A DNA stretch of 64,000 nucleotides from Pseudotabrizicola alkalilacus (GCF_003443995.1 NZ_QWEY01000001.1:682001-746000), one strand, 5' to 3'. Numbered from the stretch's first letter, positions 9,363-18,332 are shown. Numbers and translations: made by a program. The notes: generated from the letters alone by a model not told the origin.

Positions 9363-11168
9363 ATGACAACCGACGACAATGACGCGGGACTAAAGTTGGA
9401 GAGGATGCAGGCCAATTTGGCACGCGTCGAGGAGCTGTCGCAGCGCCTGATCAGTGCCCTTGCGCATCGCAAACAGGCAGATAACGCCCTCTCTGGCCCC
9501 TCGAATGAGGTGTATATGAAGGCAGCCGCCGCTTATGTGGCCGAAATGATGCAAAACCCCTCGAAAATTCTGGAACAGCAGATCAGCTACTGGGGCAAGA
9601 GCCTCAAGCACTATGTCGACGCCCAGCAGGCCCTGTTGTCGGGCGAACTCAAGGCCCCGCCGGACCCGACCCCGAAAGACCGCCGATTCTCCAACCCGCT
9701 GTGGGAAACCCATCCGGCATTCAATTTCATCAAGCAGCAATACATGCTGAACGCCGAGGCGATGACCAATGCCATCGGCGATCTGGACAAGCTGGAGCCG
9801 ACCGACCGCCGCCGCGTCGAATACTTCACCAAGCAGATCATCGACATGTTCTCGCCCACCAACTTTCTGGGCACCAACCCCGATGCGCTGGAAAAGGCCG
9901 TGGCCACCGATGGCGAAAGCCTTGTGCTGGGTCTGGAAAATCTGGTCCGCGACATCGAGGCGAACAATGGCGATGTGCTGGTCACGCTGGCCGATCCGGG
10001 GGCGTTCCACGTCGGGCAGAACATCGCGACCACGCCCGGCGCGGTGGTCTACCGCAACCGCATGCTGGAGCTGATCCAGTATACACCGACCACCGAAAAG
10101 GTGCATGCCACGCCCTTGCTGATCTTTCCGCCGTGGATCAACAAATTCTACATCATGGATATGAAGCCCGCCAATTCGCTGATCAAATGGATCGTGGATC
10201 AGGGCTTTACGTTGTTTGTCGTGTCCTGGGTCAACCCCGATGCCTCTTACGCCGATGTCGGCATGGATGACTACATCCGCGACGGCTTTTTGCGGGCCAT
10301 GGCCGAGGCGCGGCGCATCACCGGCGAGAAACAGATCAATGCCGTCGGCTATTGCATCGCGGGCACCACGCTGGGGCTGACGCTTGCCCATCTTGACCGG
10401 GCCGGTGATACCTCGGTCAAATCGGCCAGCTTCTTCACCACCCTCGCGGATTTCTCTGATCCGGGCGAGGTGGGCGTTTTCCTTGAGGATGATTTCGTCG
10501 ATGGCATCGAGCGGCAATCGGCGCGCGATGGTATCCTGTCGAAATTCTTCATGGGCCGCACCTTCAGCTTTCTGCGGTCCAACGACCTGATCTATCAGCC
10601 CGCCATCAAAAGCTACATGCTGGGCGAGGCCCCGCCCGCGTTTGATCTGTTGTTCTGGAACGGCGACGGCACCAACCTGCCCGCCACCATGGCGGTCGAG
10701 TACCTGCGCGGGTTGTGTCAGGATGATGGCTTTGCCAAGGGCACCTTCCCGGTCTTCGGCGAGCCGGTCAGCCTGTCCGGCGTCAAGGTACCGCTCTGCG
10801 CCATCGCCTGCGAGACCGATCACATCGCGCATTGGCGCGGCAGCTTCAACAGCATCAAACAGATGGGGTCAAAGGACAAAACCTTTATCCTGTCGGAATC
10901 CGGCCATATCGCCGGGATCATCAATCCGCCGTCGAAAAACAAATATGGCCACTACACCTCTGACGCGCCGGTTGCTGGCGTGCCCGAGGACTGGAAGGCG
11001 GGGGCAACCTTCAACACAGGCAGCTGGTGGCCACGGTGGGGCGAGTGGCTCAAGGCCCGGTCGGGCAAGATGATTCCCGCCCGTATCCCTGGTGAGTCGA
11101 CCAATCCGGTGCTCTGCGATGCACCGGGGACTTACGTAACGGCAACCGTCGTCGCGGGAAGTGATTAG
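9363..11168 (+). CDS. phaC: Class I polyhydroxyalkanoate synthase PhaC
   Basis: 601 residues, normal for class I synthases that act without PhaE. The lipase-like box GYCIAG carries the catalytic cysteine C331, and the downstream segments AIACETDHIAHWRGSF and LSESGHIAGIINPP supply the conserved Asp and His. It polymerises (R)-3-hydroxyacyl-CoA into PHB at the granule surface. A purine-rich ribosome site (AGGGGGG) precedes the ATG. phaP and phaR follow in the same direction, but phaP has its own promoter. Confidence 0.96.
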   Translation: MTTDDNDAGLKLERMQANLARVEELSQRLISALAHRKQADNALSGPSNEVYMKAAAAYVAEMMQNPSKILEQQISYWGKSLKHYVDAQQALLSGELKAPPDPTPKDRRFSNPLWETHPAFNFIKQQYMLNAEAMTNAIGDLDKLEPTDRRRVEYFTKQIIDMFSPTNFLGTNPDALEKAVATDGESLVLGLENLVRDIEANNGDVLVTLADPGAFHVGQNIATTPGAVVYRNRMLELIQYTPTTEKVHATPLLIFPPWINKFYIMDMKPANSLIKWIVDQGFTLFVVSWVNPDASYADVGMDDYIRDGFLRAMAEARRITGEKQINAVGYCIAGTTLGLTLAHLDRAGDTSVKSASFFTTLADFSDPGEVGVFLEDDFVDGIERQSARDGILSKFFMGRTFSFLRSNDLIYQPAIKSYMLGEAPPAFDLLFWNGDGTNLPATMAVEYLRGLCQDDGFAKGTFPVFGEPVSLSGVKVPLCAIACETDHIAHWRGSFNSIKQMGSKDKTFILSESGHIAGIINPPSKNKYGHYTSDAPVAGVPEDWKAGATFNTGSWWPRWGEWLKARSGKMIPARIPGESTNPVLCDAPGTYVTATVVAGSD

Positions 11169-11205
11169 CGGCCAAGGGCTTAGCCCGGCACAACCAGAAA
11201 TAATG

Positions 11206-11216
11206 CTGCATTGCAG
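11206..11216. promoter_or_regulatory. PhaR operator 1 upstream of phaP
   Basis: CTGC-ATT-GCAG, an exact match to the CTGC-N3-GCAG site described for PhaR in Paracoccus. It sits just upstream of the proposed -35 of phaP. Confidence 0.8.
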
Positions 11217-11224
11217 AAAAATGG

Positions 11225-11253
11225 TTGAAATGCTGCAGCGCAGCATCTATATT
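11225..11253 (+). promoter_or_regulatory. phaP promoter
   Basis: TTGAAA (11225-11230) and TATATT (11248-11253) are separated by 17 bp, a near-consensus sigma70 promoter 50 bp before the phaP start codon. The second PhaR operator lies in the spacer. Confidence 0.75.
11233..11243. promoter_or_regulatory. PhaR operator 2 inside the phaP promoter spacer
   Basis: CTGC-AGC-GCAG, again an exact CTGC-N3-GCAG site, 27 bp from the first. Its place between -35 and -10 would let bound PhaR block polymerase. Confidence 0.8.
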
Positions 11254-11302
11254 GCAGTCATGGAAAACAGGTCGGACCCTCCGGCCAAGCAGGAGAAGAC
11301 CA

Positions 11303-11761
11303 ATGACCAAGACCCCAGATTTCGCCAAAGTGATGCAGGACATGATGGCTTCCTTCCCGGTTGACTCGTCCGCGATGCAGAACGCGTTCAAAACCCAGGC
11401 TGCTCTGGCCGAGAAAATGTCGAAAGTGGCTCTCGAAGCTGCTGAAAAGTCGACCGAAATCACCGCCAAATGGACCAAAGACACCATCGCCAAAATGGCT
11501 GACGTGTCCAAAGCCAAAACCGAGCCGACCGATTACACCAAATCGGTGACCGACTTCGCATCGGCTGCGGCTGAAATGGCTGCTGAAAATCTGGCCGCTT
11601 TCGCAGAAGTTGCGAAAAAAGTGCAGATGGAAACCGTCGAACTGATGCTGGCTGCTGGCAAGGACATGTCGGAAGACGCGACCGCCGCTGTGAAAAAAGC
11701 CACCAACGAAGTGTCGGTTGCCGCCAAGAAAGCCACCTCGGCAGCCACCGCTGCCAAGTGA
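11303..11761 (+). CDS. phaP: Phasin PhaP
   Basis: 152 residues, almost entirely amphipathic alpha-helix, rich in Ala, Lys and Glu, with an alanine/lysine-rich C-terminal tail (VKKATNEVSVAAKKATSAA). Matches the phasin_2 type found next to phaC. Phasins coat PHB granules and set their number and size. A clean AGGAGA ribosome site fixes the start at 11303. Codon use is strongly biased (few rare codons), in keeping with a highly expressed gene. It has its own operators, promoter and a strong terminator, so it can be made independently of phaC. Confidence 0.93.
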   Translation: MTKTPDFAKVMQDMMASFPVDSSAMQNAFKTQAALAEKMSKVALEAAEKSTEITAKWTKDTIAKMADVSKAKTEPTDYTKSVTDFASAAAEMAAENLAAFAEVAKKVQMETVELMLAAGKDMSEDATAAVKKATNEVSVAAKKATSAATAAK

Positions 11762-11818
11762 TCCTACGGATCGACGCTGCTTTTCGCTGACCTCCTCCCC
11801 GGACGGAAAGCAGCATCA

Positions 11819-11847
11819 GGCGGGCCCCCCCAGGGCCCGCCTTTTCT
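11819..11847 (+). terminator. Rho-independent terminator of phaP
   Basis: GGCGGGCCC / GGGCCCGCC, a 9-bp GC stem with a 5-base loop, followed by TTTTCT. An outer repeat GCTGCTTT / AAAGCAGC brackets the sequence just before it. Confidence 0.88.
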
Positions 11848-11890
11848 ATTGATGCGCACTCTGCGCTTGCGGCCTCAACACTGCCCGCAG

Positions 11891-11950
11891 CATTTTCTGT
11901 CCCCAAATATCCCGGGGGGAGTCGCGCAGCGACGGGGGGCTGGCCCCCCT
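11891..11950 (-). repeat. Dispersed GC-rich hairpin element, copy A
   Basis: Read on the minus strand it has two small hairpins (CCCCCC/GGGGGG and GTCGC/GCGAC) and then CCCCCCGGGATATTT followed by GACAGAAAATG. The same layout recurs at 29281, 29344 and 63595. The surrounding gene-free stretch 11762-12136 also holds the phaP terminator, a CTGC-N2-GCAG motif at 11881-11890 and a possible phaR promoter; no gene is evident in it. Confidence 0.6.
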
Positions 11951-12010
11951 GCACCGGCTCCGCCAAAGCCGAATGTGTTAAATTTTCCTTAAATTCGTCC
12001 AGTCAACCTA

Positions 12011-12040
12011 TTGAAATAAAACACTTCCCTTCCGTGTAAC
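12011..12040 (+). promoter_or_regulatory. Possible phaR promoter
   Basis: TTGAAA (12011-12016), 18 bp, TGTAAC (12035-12040), about 97 bp before the phaR start. The -10 is weak. Confidence 0.35.
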
Positions 12041-12136
12041 ACAGGGGGAACGGCCGCCGCACCGTCAGGCTTTCCTTTTGCGCCCGGCCTGCGTAAGCTT
12101 CTCTGCACATGCGAAGAGACCTCAGGGAGGGTGGCC

Positions 12137-12691
12137 ATGGCCGATACCGACAAGCCGCTGCTGATCAAACGATACGCCAGCCGCCGCCTGTATAATACCG
12201 AAACGTCCGACTATGTGACCCTGGAGGACATCGCCGGCTTCATCCGCGCGGGCCGTGAGGTGCAGATCGTCGACCTCAAATCCGGCGACGACCTGACCCG
12301 CCAGTATTTGCTGCAGATCGTGGCCGAGCATGAGTCCAAGGGCGAGAATGTGCTGCCGATCGCCGTGCTGACCGACCTTGTCCGCAGCTACACCACCAAC
12401 GTTCATTCCGTCGTGCCCCAGTTCCTCGCCGCCAGCTTCGAGATGCTGCGCGAAGGTCAGTCCAAGATGATGGGCAATCTGGGCGTGCTGCCCAACCCGA
12501 TGGCCGCGATGCCGGGCTTCGATCTGATGCGCAAGCAGCAGGAGGCGTTCATGAAAACCATGATGACCGGCGTTCCCGGCTGGAAAGGCTCCGGCCCCGA
12601 ACCCGACAAGGAAGAGGCGACCAGCGCCGAAGATCTGGCGCAGATCAAGAAGCAGCTGGCCGAGCTGCAAAAGAAACTTTCCAAGCTGTAA
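12137..12691 (+). CDS. phaR: PHA accumulation regulator PhaR
   Basis: 184 residues. The N-terminal DNA-binding domain carries the diagnostic KRYASRRLYNTETSDYV (about 11-27), followed by the PHB_acc domain with QYLLQIVAEHESKG, and a lysine/leucine-rich coiled C-terminus. PhaR binds CTGC-N3-4-GCAG sites and PHB itself; polymer binding releases it from DNA, so phasin is made when granules form. Two perfect operators lie at phaP, 900 bp upstream. GGGAGG precedes the ATG at 12137; a GTG six bases earlier is possible but poorly spaced. A LysR gene follows after 6 bp. Confidence 0.94.
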   Translation: MADTDKPLLIKRYASRRLYNTETSDYVTLEDIAGFIRAGREVQIVDLKSGDDLTRQYLLQIVAEHESKGENVLPIAVLTDLVRSYTTNVHSVVPQFLAASFEMLREGQSKMMGNLGVLPNPMAAMPGFDLMRKQQEAFMKTMMTGVPGWKGSGPEPDKEEATSAEDLAQIKKQLAELQKKLSKL

Positions 12692-12697
12692 CGGACC

Positions 12698-13639
12698 ATG
12701 GCCGAAGCACAGACCCGCGTGACCCTGTGGGGGATCGAGGTCTTTCTGGCCGTCGCGGAAGAGGGCACGATCTCTGCCGCCGCCCGCCGTCTGGGGGTCT
12801 CACCGCCTGCGGTCAGCCAGCAGCTTGCCGCGATCGAGGCGACGCTGGGCGCGGTCCTGTTCGACCGCGCCGCCCGACCCTTTGCGTTGACCCCCGCAGG
12901 CAGCCTGTTCCGCCGCCACGCGCAGGTGATCCTGAACACAGAAGCCGAAGCCCGCGCCGATCTGGCCCGCGCCGACCTTGCCCGGCTCAGCACGCTGCGG
13001 CTGGGGATGATCGAAGACCTTGACGCCGAGGTGACACCAGCCCTGTTGTCGGGCCTCGCGCAGGACATGGCCGATTGCCGGTTCCTGCTGGAAACCGGGC
13101 CAAGCCACCGGCTGCTGGACAAGCTGGAGGCGCGCGCGCTGGATCTGGCCGTCGCAGCAGAGCTGGGTGCGGATGGCACCGATGGCGGCTGGCGTGAGGT
13201 GCATCCGATCCTGACCGAACCCTTTGTCGCGGTGCGACCGAAAGCGGCGGGGGATGTGCCGCTGATCCTCTACTCCGCCCGCCACCTGATGGGGCGGCAG
13301 ATCGCGGGGCATCTGGCCCGCGCCAACCAGCGCCCGCAGGTGCGGTTCGAGCTGGACAGCTATCACGCCATTCTGGCGCTGGTCGCCCAAGGCGCGGGCT
13401 GGACGATCCTGACCCCGCTGGCGCTGCATCACGCGGCGCGGTTTCTGAATGCGGTGGAGGTGCAGCCCTTGCCCGGCGCAGCCCTAAGCCGCAGCATTTC
13501 GCTGTCTGCGCGGGCCGGGGTGATGGGCGATGTGCCGGGGCGGGTGGCACAGGATCTGCGCCGCCTGATCGGCAGCCGGATTGTGACGCCCACTGTCAAA
13601 ACCTGGCCCTGGCTGGGGCCAGATCTGCGCCTGTCCTGA
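12698..13639 (+). CDS. LysR family transcriptional regulator
   Basis: 313 residues: winged helix-turn-helix at about 8-70 (SAAARRLGVSPPAVSQQLAAIEATLG) and a C-terminal type 2 periplasmic-binding-like effector domain. The target and effector are unknown. It starts 6 bp after phaR and is probably cotranscribed with it, so it may link carbon storage to another input, though proximity alone does not show that. It converges on the DegT-type aminotransferase gene with a 16-bp gap. Confidence 0.88.
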   Translation: MAEAQTRVTLWGIEVFLAVAEEGTISAAARRLGVSPPAVSQQLAAIEATLGAVLFDRAARPFALTPAGSLFRRHAQVILNTEAEARADLARADLARLSTLRLGMIEDLDAEVTPALLSGLAQDMADCRFLLETGPSHRLLDKLEARALDLAVAAELGADGTDGGWREVHPILTEPFVAVRPKAAGDVPLILYSARHLMGRQIAGHLARANQRPQVRFELDSYHAILALVAQGAGWTILTPLALHHAARFLNAVEVQPLPGAALSRSISLSARAGVMGDVPGRVAQDLRRLIGSRIVTPTVKTWPWLGPDLRLS

Positions 13640-13655
13640 CGGCGGCGGGGGTCTG

Positions 13656-14846
13656 TTACGCCGGACGCGCGGCCCGGGCGGCCTGTGTCAGCGCGTCGGC
13701 GATGTAATCCAGTTCCGGCAACGTCAGGCGGGCGGGCAGGCGGACATCGCAGGCCCGCATCAGCATGGCGCGGGTTTGCGGCAGATCGGGCGCCTCGCCC
13801 AGAAACTGCCAGTTCCAGAATGCCCGCGCATTCCCCTCGGACAGGCCGAAGATCTGCACCGACACGCCGCGCGCCTTGGCCTCGGTCTGAAACCGATATG
13901 CCTGCGCATCGGTCCAGTCCCCGGCCAGCGTGAACTGGATCGAATCCGGTGCGCGCAACTCGGGCGGCAGGGCAGGGGGTACGGTCAGCAGACCACAGCC
14001 ATTCAGCGCCGCCGCCACATAGTCATGATTGCGTCGTCCGTCCGCCACCCGCCGTGCGATCAGCGGCAGTTGCGGGCGGATCACCGCCGCCGACAGGTTC
14101 TGCATCCGCAGGTTATACAGCGGCAGCTTGTTCTGCCATTCGCAGTAGCTGTTCTGAAACCCGGGGTGCTTTTTCCAGTTCTCCTCATAGGCGCCCGACA
14201 TGATCACCGCCCGCGCCGCGATTTCCGGGTCATCGGTGACCATGATCCCGCCTTCGCCCGCGTTCACCATCTTGTAGGATTGAAAGCTGAAGCAGCCCAC
14301 CTTGCCGATGGTGCCGATATTACGCCCGCCCCAGAGCGTGCCCAGAGAGTGCGCCGCATCCTCGATCACCGGAATGCCTGCGGCATCGCACAGGCGCATG
14401 ATGGCATCCATGTCGGACGTGTGGCCGCGCATATGGCTGATCAGCACCGCGCCAGCCCCCGGCAGCTTGGCCTCGAAGTCCGCCAGATCAATGCGGTAAC
14501 TGTCGCCCACCTCGACCAGAACCGGCACACAATCGGCGTGGACCACGGCAGAGGGCACGGCGGCAAAGGTAAAGGCGGGGATCAGAACCTGCGCTCCGCG
14601 CGGCAGATCCAGCGCCTTGAGCGACAGGAACAGCGCGGCGGAACAGGACGACACCGCAAGCGCATAGCGCGCGCCCAAGAGGTCGGCAAATTCCTGCTCC
14701 AACAGGCTGACGGGGGAATCCTTGGCGGCGGTGTAGCGGAACAGGTCGCCCGAGCTGAGCAGCCGCTCGATCTCGGCGCGCGCGGCGTCGGGGATCGGTT
14801 CGGCGTCATAGACATTGGGGGGCAGGGTCTGGCCGTCATGTGCCAT
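13656..14846 (-). CDS. DegT/DnrJ/EryC1 family PLP aminotransferase
   Basis: 396 residues, fold type I. The Schiff-base lysine is K192 in FQSYKMVNAGEGG, and the cofactor-binding aspartate lies in VIEDAAHSLG (about 163). Family members usually transfer an amino group to sugar nucleotides or cyclitols. No sugar-nucleotide genes surround it; it lies at the end of an amine-utilisation cluster on the same strand, so a role in moving nitrogen from a small substrate is possible but unproven. A perfect 19-bp palindrome lies 8 bp before the start, suggesting separate control. Confidence 0.85.
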   Translation of the reverse strand: MAHDGQTLPPNVYDAEPIPDAARAEIERLLSSGDLFRYTAAKDSPVSLLEQEFADLLGARYALAVSSCSAALFLSLKALDLPRGAQVLIPAFTFAAVPSAVVHADCVPVLVEVGDSYRIDLADFEAKLPGAGAVLISHMRGHTSDMDAIMRLCDAAGIPVIEDAAHSLGTLWGGRNIGTIGKVGCFSFQSYKMVNAGEGGIMVTDDPEIAARAVIMSGAYEENWKKHPGFQNSYCEWQNKLPLYNLRMQNLSAAVIRPQLPLIARRVADGRRNHDYVAAALNGCGLLTVPPALPPELRAPDSIQFTLAGDWTDAQAYRFQTEAKARGVSVQIFGLSEGNARAFWNWQFLGEAPDLPQTRAMLMRACDVRLPARLTLPELDYIADALTQAARAARPA

Positions 14847-14853
14847 GGGGAAT

Positions 14854-14872
14854 CCTTAAACTCAGTTTAAGG
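14854..14872. promoter_or_regulatory. Palindromic operator before the DegT-type gene
   Basis: CCTTAAACTCAGTTTAAGG: two 9-bp perfect arms around one base, ending 7 bp before the start codon. AT-rich inside a GC-rich region and without a T-run, so an operator is more likely than a terminator. Confidence 0.55.
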
Positions 14873-14934
14873 TGTGCTTAATCTGTGAGTGCCGCCAAAG
14901 CCAGTGACAAATCCATGACTGAGCAGGGCCTTGC

Positions 14935-16236
14935 CTAAACGCCCAGCCGGTCGCGCAGCGAATACCAGGTCATCGCGGCGACCAGCAGCGGCCAGCGCAG
15001 GGTCGCACCGCCGGGAAAGCGCGGTTGCGGCAGACGTTCCATCAGGTCAAAGCCAGAAGCCTGACCCTGCACCGCCTGCGCCATCATCTTGCCCGCCAGC
15101 GTGGCCATCGCCACCCCGTGCCCGGAATAGCCCGAGGCTGACAGCACATTCGGCGCGGGCCTTGCAAAGCAGGGCATGCGGTTCATGGTGATGGCCAAGG
15201 TGCCGCCCCAAGCATACTCCACCCGCACATCGCGCAGCTGCGGATAGACCTCAAGCATCGGCTTCATGACGGTGCGCGCGACATCGGGAAAGCGGTAGCC
15301 ATAGCTTTCGCCGCCCCCGAACAGCAGGCGGTTGTCTTCGGACAGCCGCCAGTAATTGACCACAAACTTGGTGTCGGCAACCGCAATGGGTTGCGATAAC
15401 ACCCCGGCGGCGCGATCCCCCAAAGGCTCGGTCGCCAAAATGAAATTGTTGATCGGCATCACGCGGGCGGCGATCTTGCGGTCCAGCCCGCCCAGATAGC
15501 CATTGCCCGCAAGGATCACGTGATTGCAGGTGACCTGCCCGCTGGCGGTGCGCACCACGGGCTTGTCGCCGTGGGTGATGTGATGCACTTCCGCGCGCTC
15601 AAACAGACGCGCGCCCGCATCGGCCGCCGCCTTGGCAAGGCCGAGCGCGAAGTTGAGCGGATGCAGATGGCCCGCGCCCCGGTCCAGCTCGCCGCCGTGA
15701 TAGGCGTCTGATCCGATGATGGCGCGCATCTCTGCGCGGTCCAGCGGCTGGATCTGATCATAGCCATAGTCGCGCGCCAGTTTTTCGGCGTAGGCGTGGG
15801 CATGCCGCACCTCGGATGCCGAGCGGCAGGCGTGGGCGATGCCGGGGTGAAAGCGCACCGGCATGGCGTGGCGGTCGATCAAGCCGCGCACCAGTGCTTT
15901 GGCGTCTTCGCCCATGTCCCACAAGCGGCGCGCATCCTCGCGGCCTACCGCCGTCTCCAGCCAGTCCTGATCCTGCCGCTGGCCAGAGCCGACCTGCCCG
16001 CCGTTGCGGCCCGACGCGCCAAAGCCCATGCGATGCGCTTCCAAGAGCACGACATCCAGCCCGGCTTCGGCCAGATGCAGCGCCGCCGACAGGCCGGTAT
16101 AGCCGCCGCCGATGATGCAGACATCGGCCCGGATCTGGCCTTTGAGCGTGGGGAAGGGGCCCAGCGGCGTGGCTGTTGCCGCGTAATACGACGGGGGATA
16201 CTCACCCATCCGGTCATTGGCGTGCAAAAGGTTCAT
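14935..16236 (-). CDS. FAD-dependent DAO-family oxidoreductase (PuuB-like)
   Basis: 433 residues. The dinucleotide-binding site is ADVCIIGGGYTGLSAALHLAEAG (short core GGGYTG, near residue 47), followed by GFGASGRNGGQVGSGQ typical of gamma-glutamylputrescine oxidases, and the C-terminal GYSGHGVAMATLAGK loop. In the Puu pathway this enzyme oxidises gamma-glutamylated amines to the aldehyde with release of H2O2 and ammonia. It overlaps the upstream PuuA-like gene by 4 bp, so the two are coupled. The exact substrate is unknown. Confidence 0.87.
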   Translation of the reverse strand: MNLLHANDRMGEYPPSYYAATATPLGPFPTLKGQIRADVCIIGGGYTGLSAALHLAEAGLDVVLLEAHRMGFGASGRNGGQVGSGQRQDQDWLETAVGREDARRLWDMGEDAKALVRGLIDRHAMPVRFHPGIAHACRSASEVRHAHAYAEKLARDYGYDQIQPLDRAEMRAIIGSDAYHGGELDRGAGHLHPLNFALGLAKAAADAGARLFERAEVHHITHGDKPVVRTASGQVTCNHVILAGNGYLGGLDRKIAARVMPINNFILATEPLGDRAAGVLSQPIAVADTKFVVNYWRLSEDNRLLFGGGESYGYRFPDVARTVMKPMLEVYPQLRDVRVEYAWGGTLAITMNRMPCFARPAPNVLSASGYSGHGVAMATLAGKMMAQAVQGQASGFDLMERLPQPRFPGGATLRWPLLVAAMTWYSLRDRLGV

Positions 16237-17588
16237 ACGTTCAGCAACAGATGCTCACGCTCCCATGGGCTGATCACCTGCAGGAACTCTTTGTATTCAT
16301 TGCGCTTGACCGAGTCATAGACCTTGCAGAACCCGTCACCCAGCACCGCTTTCAGCGCCGCGTCCTCATCCAGCAGGTCCAGCGCGTCGCCCATATTGAC
16401 CGGGATCTCGTCGCTGTCGATATAGGCCGAGCCGATGAATTCCGGCCGGGGATTGCGCTTTTCCATCAGACCCAGATAGCCGCAGGCGAGGGTCGCCGCG
16501 ATGCCGAGGTAAGGGTTGCAATCCATCCCCGGCAGCCGGTTTTCCACCCGACGCCCGCCGGGGGTAGAGATCGGCACCCGCAGGCCGGTCGTGCGGTTGT
16601 CGCGGCCCCATTCCAGATTGATCGGGGCGGCGAAGTCGGGGACGTAGCGGCGGTAGCTGTTCACATAAGGGGCCAGCAGCGCGATGCCCGCGCCCAAATG
16701 GTTCTGTAAACCGCCGATGAAGTGCAAAAATGCCTCGGTCTCCATGCCTTTGGGGCCGGAGAAGATGTTCTTGCCGGTCTTGCTGTCCACGACCGAGGTG
16801 TGGATGTGCATCGCCGACCCCGGCTCACCCGCGATGGGTTTGGCCATGAAGGTGGCAAAGCAATCGTGGCGCAGCGCGGCCTCACGGATCAGGCGTTTGA
16901 AGAAGAACACATCATCGGCCAGACGCACCGGATCGCCATGCGCGAGGTTCAGCTCGATCTGCCCGGCACCGCCTTCTTGCAGGATGCCGTCAATCTCCAG
17001 CCCCTGCGCTTCGGCGAAGTCATAGATGTCGTCGATCACCTTGCCGTATTCATCGACCGCCGACATCGAATAGGCCTGCTTGCCCGCCGCGCGGCGGCCG
17101 GAGCGGCCCATGGGGGGCATCACCGGCATGTTGGGGTCGATGTTGCGGGCGGTCAGGAAGAATTCCATCTCGGGCGCGACCACGGCCTTCCAGCCTTGCT
17201 CGGCATACAGATCGACAATCCGGCGCAGCACGTTGCGCGGCGCATAGGGCACCAGCACGCCGTTCTGATCCTTGGCATCATGGATCACCTGCAAGGTCAC
17301 ATCCGCCGTCCAGGGGGCTGCGGTGGCGGTGGTGAAATCCGGTTCCAGGATCATGTCGGGTTCGGTAAAGGCGTCAAACGGGTTGTCGGCCCATTCGCCG
17401 GTGATCGTCTGCAGAAAGATCGAGTTCGGCAGGAAATAGCTTTTCTGCGTGGCGAATTTGGCAGCAGGCATCGCCTTGCCCCGCGCCACCCCGGCAATAT
17501 CGCCGATGATGCATTCCACCTCGTCCACGCGGCGGTCGCCGATAAAGTCACGCGCGGCTTCGGGCAGTTTTTCGGTCCATTTGGACAT
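16233..17588 (-). CDS. Glutamine synthetase family gamma-glutamylamine ligase (PuuA-like)
   Basis: 451 residues, shorter than E. coli PuuA (472) and distinct from GlnA. Beta-grasp domain first (VECIIGDIAGVARGKAMP), then the catalytic core with EMEFFL, the ATP/metal segment GSAMHIHTSV, and NRLPGMDCNPYL. It lacks the GlnA adenylylation loop. Such enzymes ligate glutamate to an amine using ATP. It is coupled to the PuuB-like oxidase and follows the amidotransferase gene by 29 bp. One of two non-identical GS homologues in this cluster. Confidence 0.87.
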   Translation of the reverse strand: MSKWTEKLPEAARDFIGDRRVDEVECIIGDIAGVARGKAMPAAKFATQKSYFLPNSIFLQTITGEWADNPFDAFTEPDMILEPDFTTATAAPWTADVTLQVIHDAKDQNGVLVPYAPRNVLRRIVDLYAEQGWKAVVAPEMEFFLTARNIDPNMPVMPPMGRSGRRAAGKQAYSMSAVDEYGKVIDDIYDFAEAQGLEIDGILQEGGAGQIELNLAHGDPVRLADDVFFFKRLIREAALRHDCFATFMAKPIAGEPGSAMHIHTSVVDSKTGKNIFSGPKGMETEAFLHFIGGLQNHLGAGIALLAPYVNSYRRYVPDFAAPINLEWGRDNRTTGLRVPISTPGGRRVENRLPGMDCNPYLGIAATLACGYLGLMEKRNPRPEFIGSAYIDSDEIPVNMGDALDLLDEDAALKAVLGDGFCKVYDSVKRNEYKEFLQVISPWEREHLLLNV

Positions 17589-17617
17589 GGGTTGGTCCGT
17601 GTGTTTGTCCCCGGAGG

Positions 17618-18298
17618 TCAGGCCCGGGGCGTTTTGAAAAAGGCCGCGATGCGCGCGGCGATGGACGTATCGTCCAAAGGTGTATCGAGTTTTGTCGCCG
17701 CCGTCTGCAACAACGGGTCAGGGACGACGCCGATGGCGCGGGTTTTCATCAGACCATCGACAAAATCCGCCCGGAATTCGGGATGCGCCTGAATGGTCAG
17801 CGCCCGGTCGTCATACAGCAGCGCCGCGTTTTCGCAAAACCCGCTGCTGGCCAGAACGGTCGCGCCCGCTGGCCGCTTTACCACCTGATCCTGATGCCAG
17901 GCGTTCAGGGTGACGGTCTCGCCGCCAAAGTCATAGGCCGTGGGGCCGACAGACCAGCCCCCGGCGTATTTCTCCACCCGGCCCCCCATCGCCTGCGCGA
18001 TGATCTGGTGGCCAAAGCAGATGCCCACCACCGGCACCCGTGCGGCAAAAGCCTTGCGGATGAAGTCTTCGAGCGGGGGAATCCAGGGATGATCCTCATA
18101 GGCGCCATGCTTTGATCCGGTGATCAGCCAGCCGTCACAGTCATGCACCCCAGCCGGAAACACGCCGTTCACCACCGGAAAGGTGCGGAAGGTGAAGCCG
18201 TGGCCATCCAGCAGGCGGGCGAACATATCGGGGTAATCGCCCATGGTGGGCGCCAGAGCTTCGGGCGCGAGCCCGGTTTGCAGAATGCCGATCAGCAT
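17618..18298 (-). CDS. Class I glutamine amidotransferase (GATase1, GuaA-like)
   Basis: 226 residues. Nucleophile C94 in GICFGHQ, and the partner His/Glu in QAHPEF (H172, E174). It is a stand-alone GATase1 domain rather than the larger PuuD peptidase C26 type, but its place between two gamma-glutamyl ligase genes suggests that it removes the glutamyl group at the end of the pathway or supplies ammonia. That role is inferred from context only. Confidence 0.82.
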   Translation of the reverse strand: MLIGILQTGLAPEALAPTMGDYPDMFARLLDGHGFTFRTFPVVNGVFPAGVHDCDGWLITGSKHGAYEDHPWIPPLEDFIRKAFAARVPVVGICFGHQIIAQAMGGRVEKYAGGWSVGPTAYDFGGETVTLNAWHQDQVVKRPAGATVLASSGFCENAALLYDDRALTIQAHPEFRADFVDGLMKTRAIGVVPDPLLQTAATKLDTPLDDTSIAARIAAFFKTPRA

Positions 18299-18332
18299 GA
18301 CACGTCCGGTAATGAAGGTGATACAGCAATGC

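Noticed and set aside
9390-10832. 480-codon minus-strand open frame antisense to phaC
   Set aside because: Complement-frame artefact; no family resemblance, and phaC is unmistakable.
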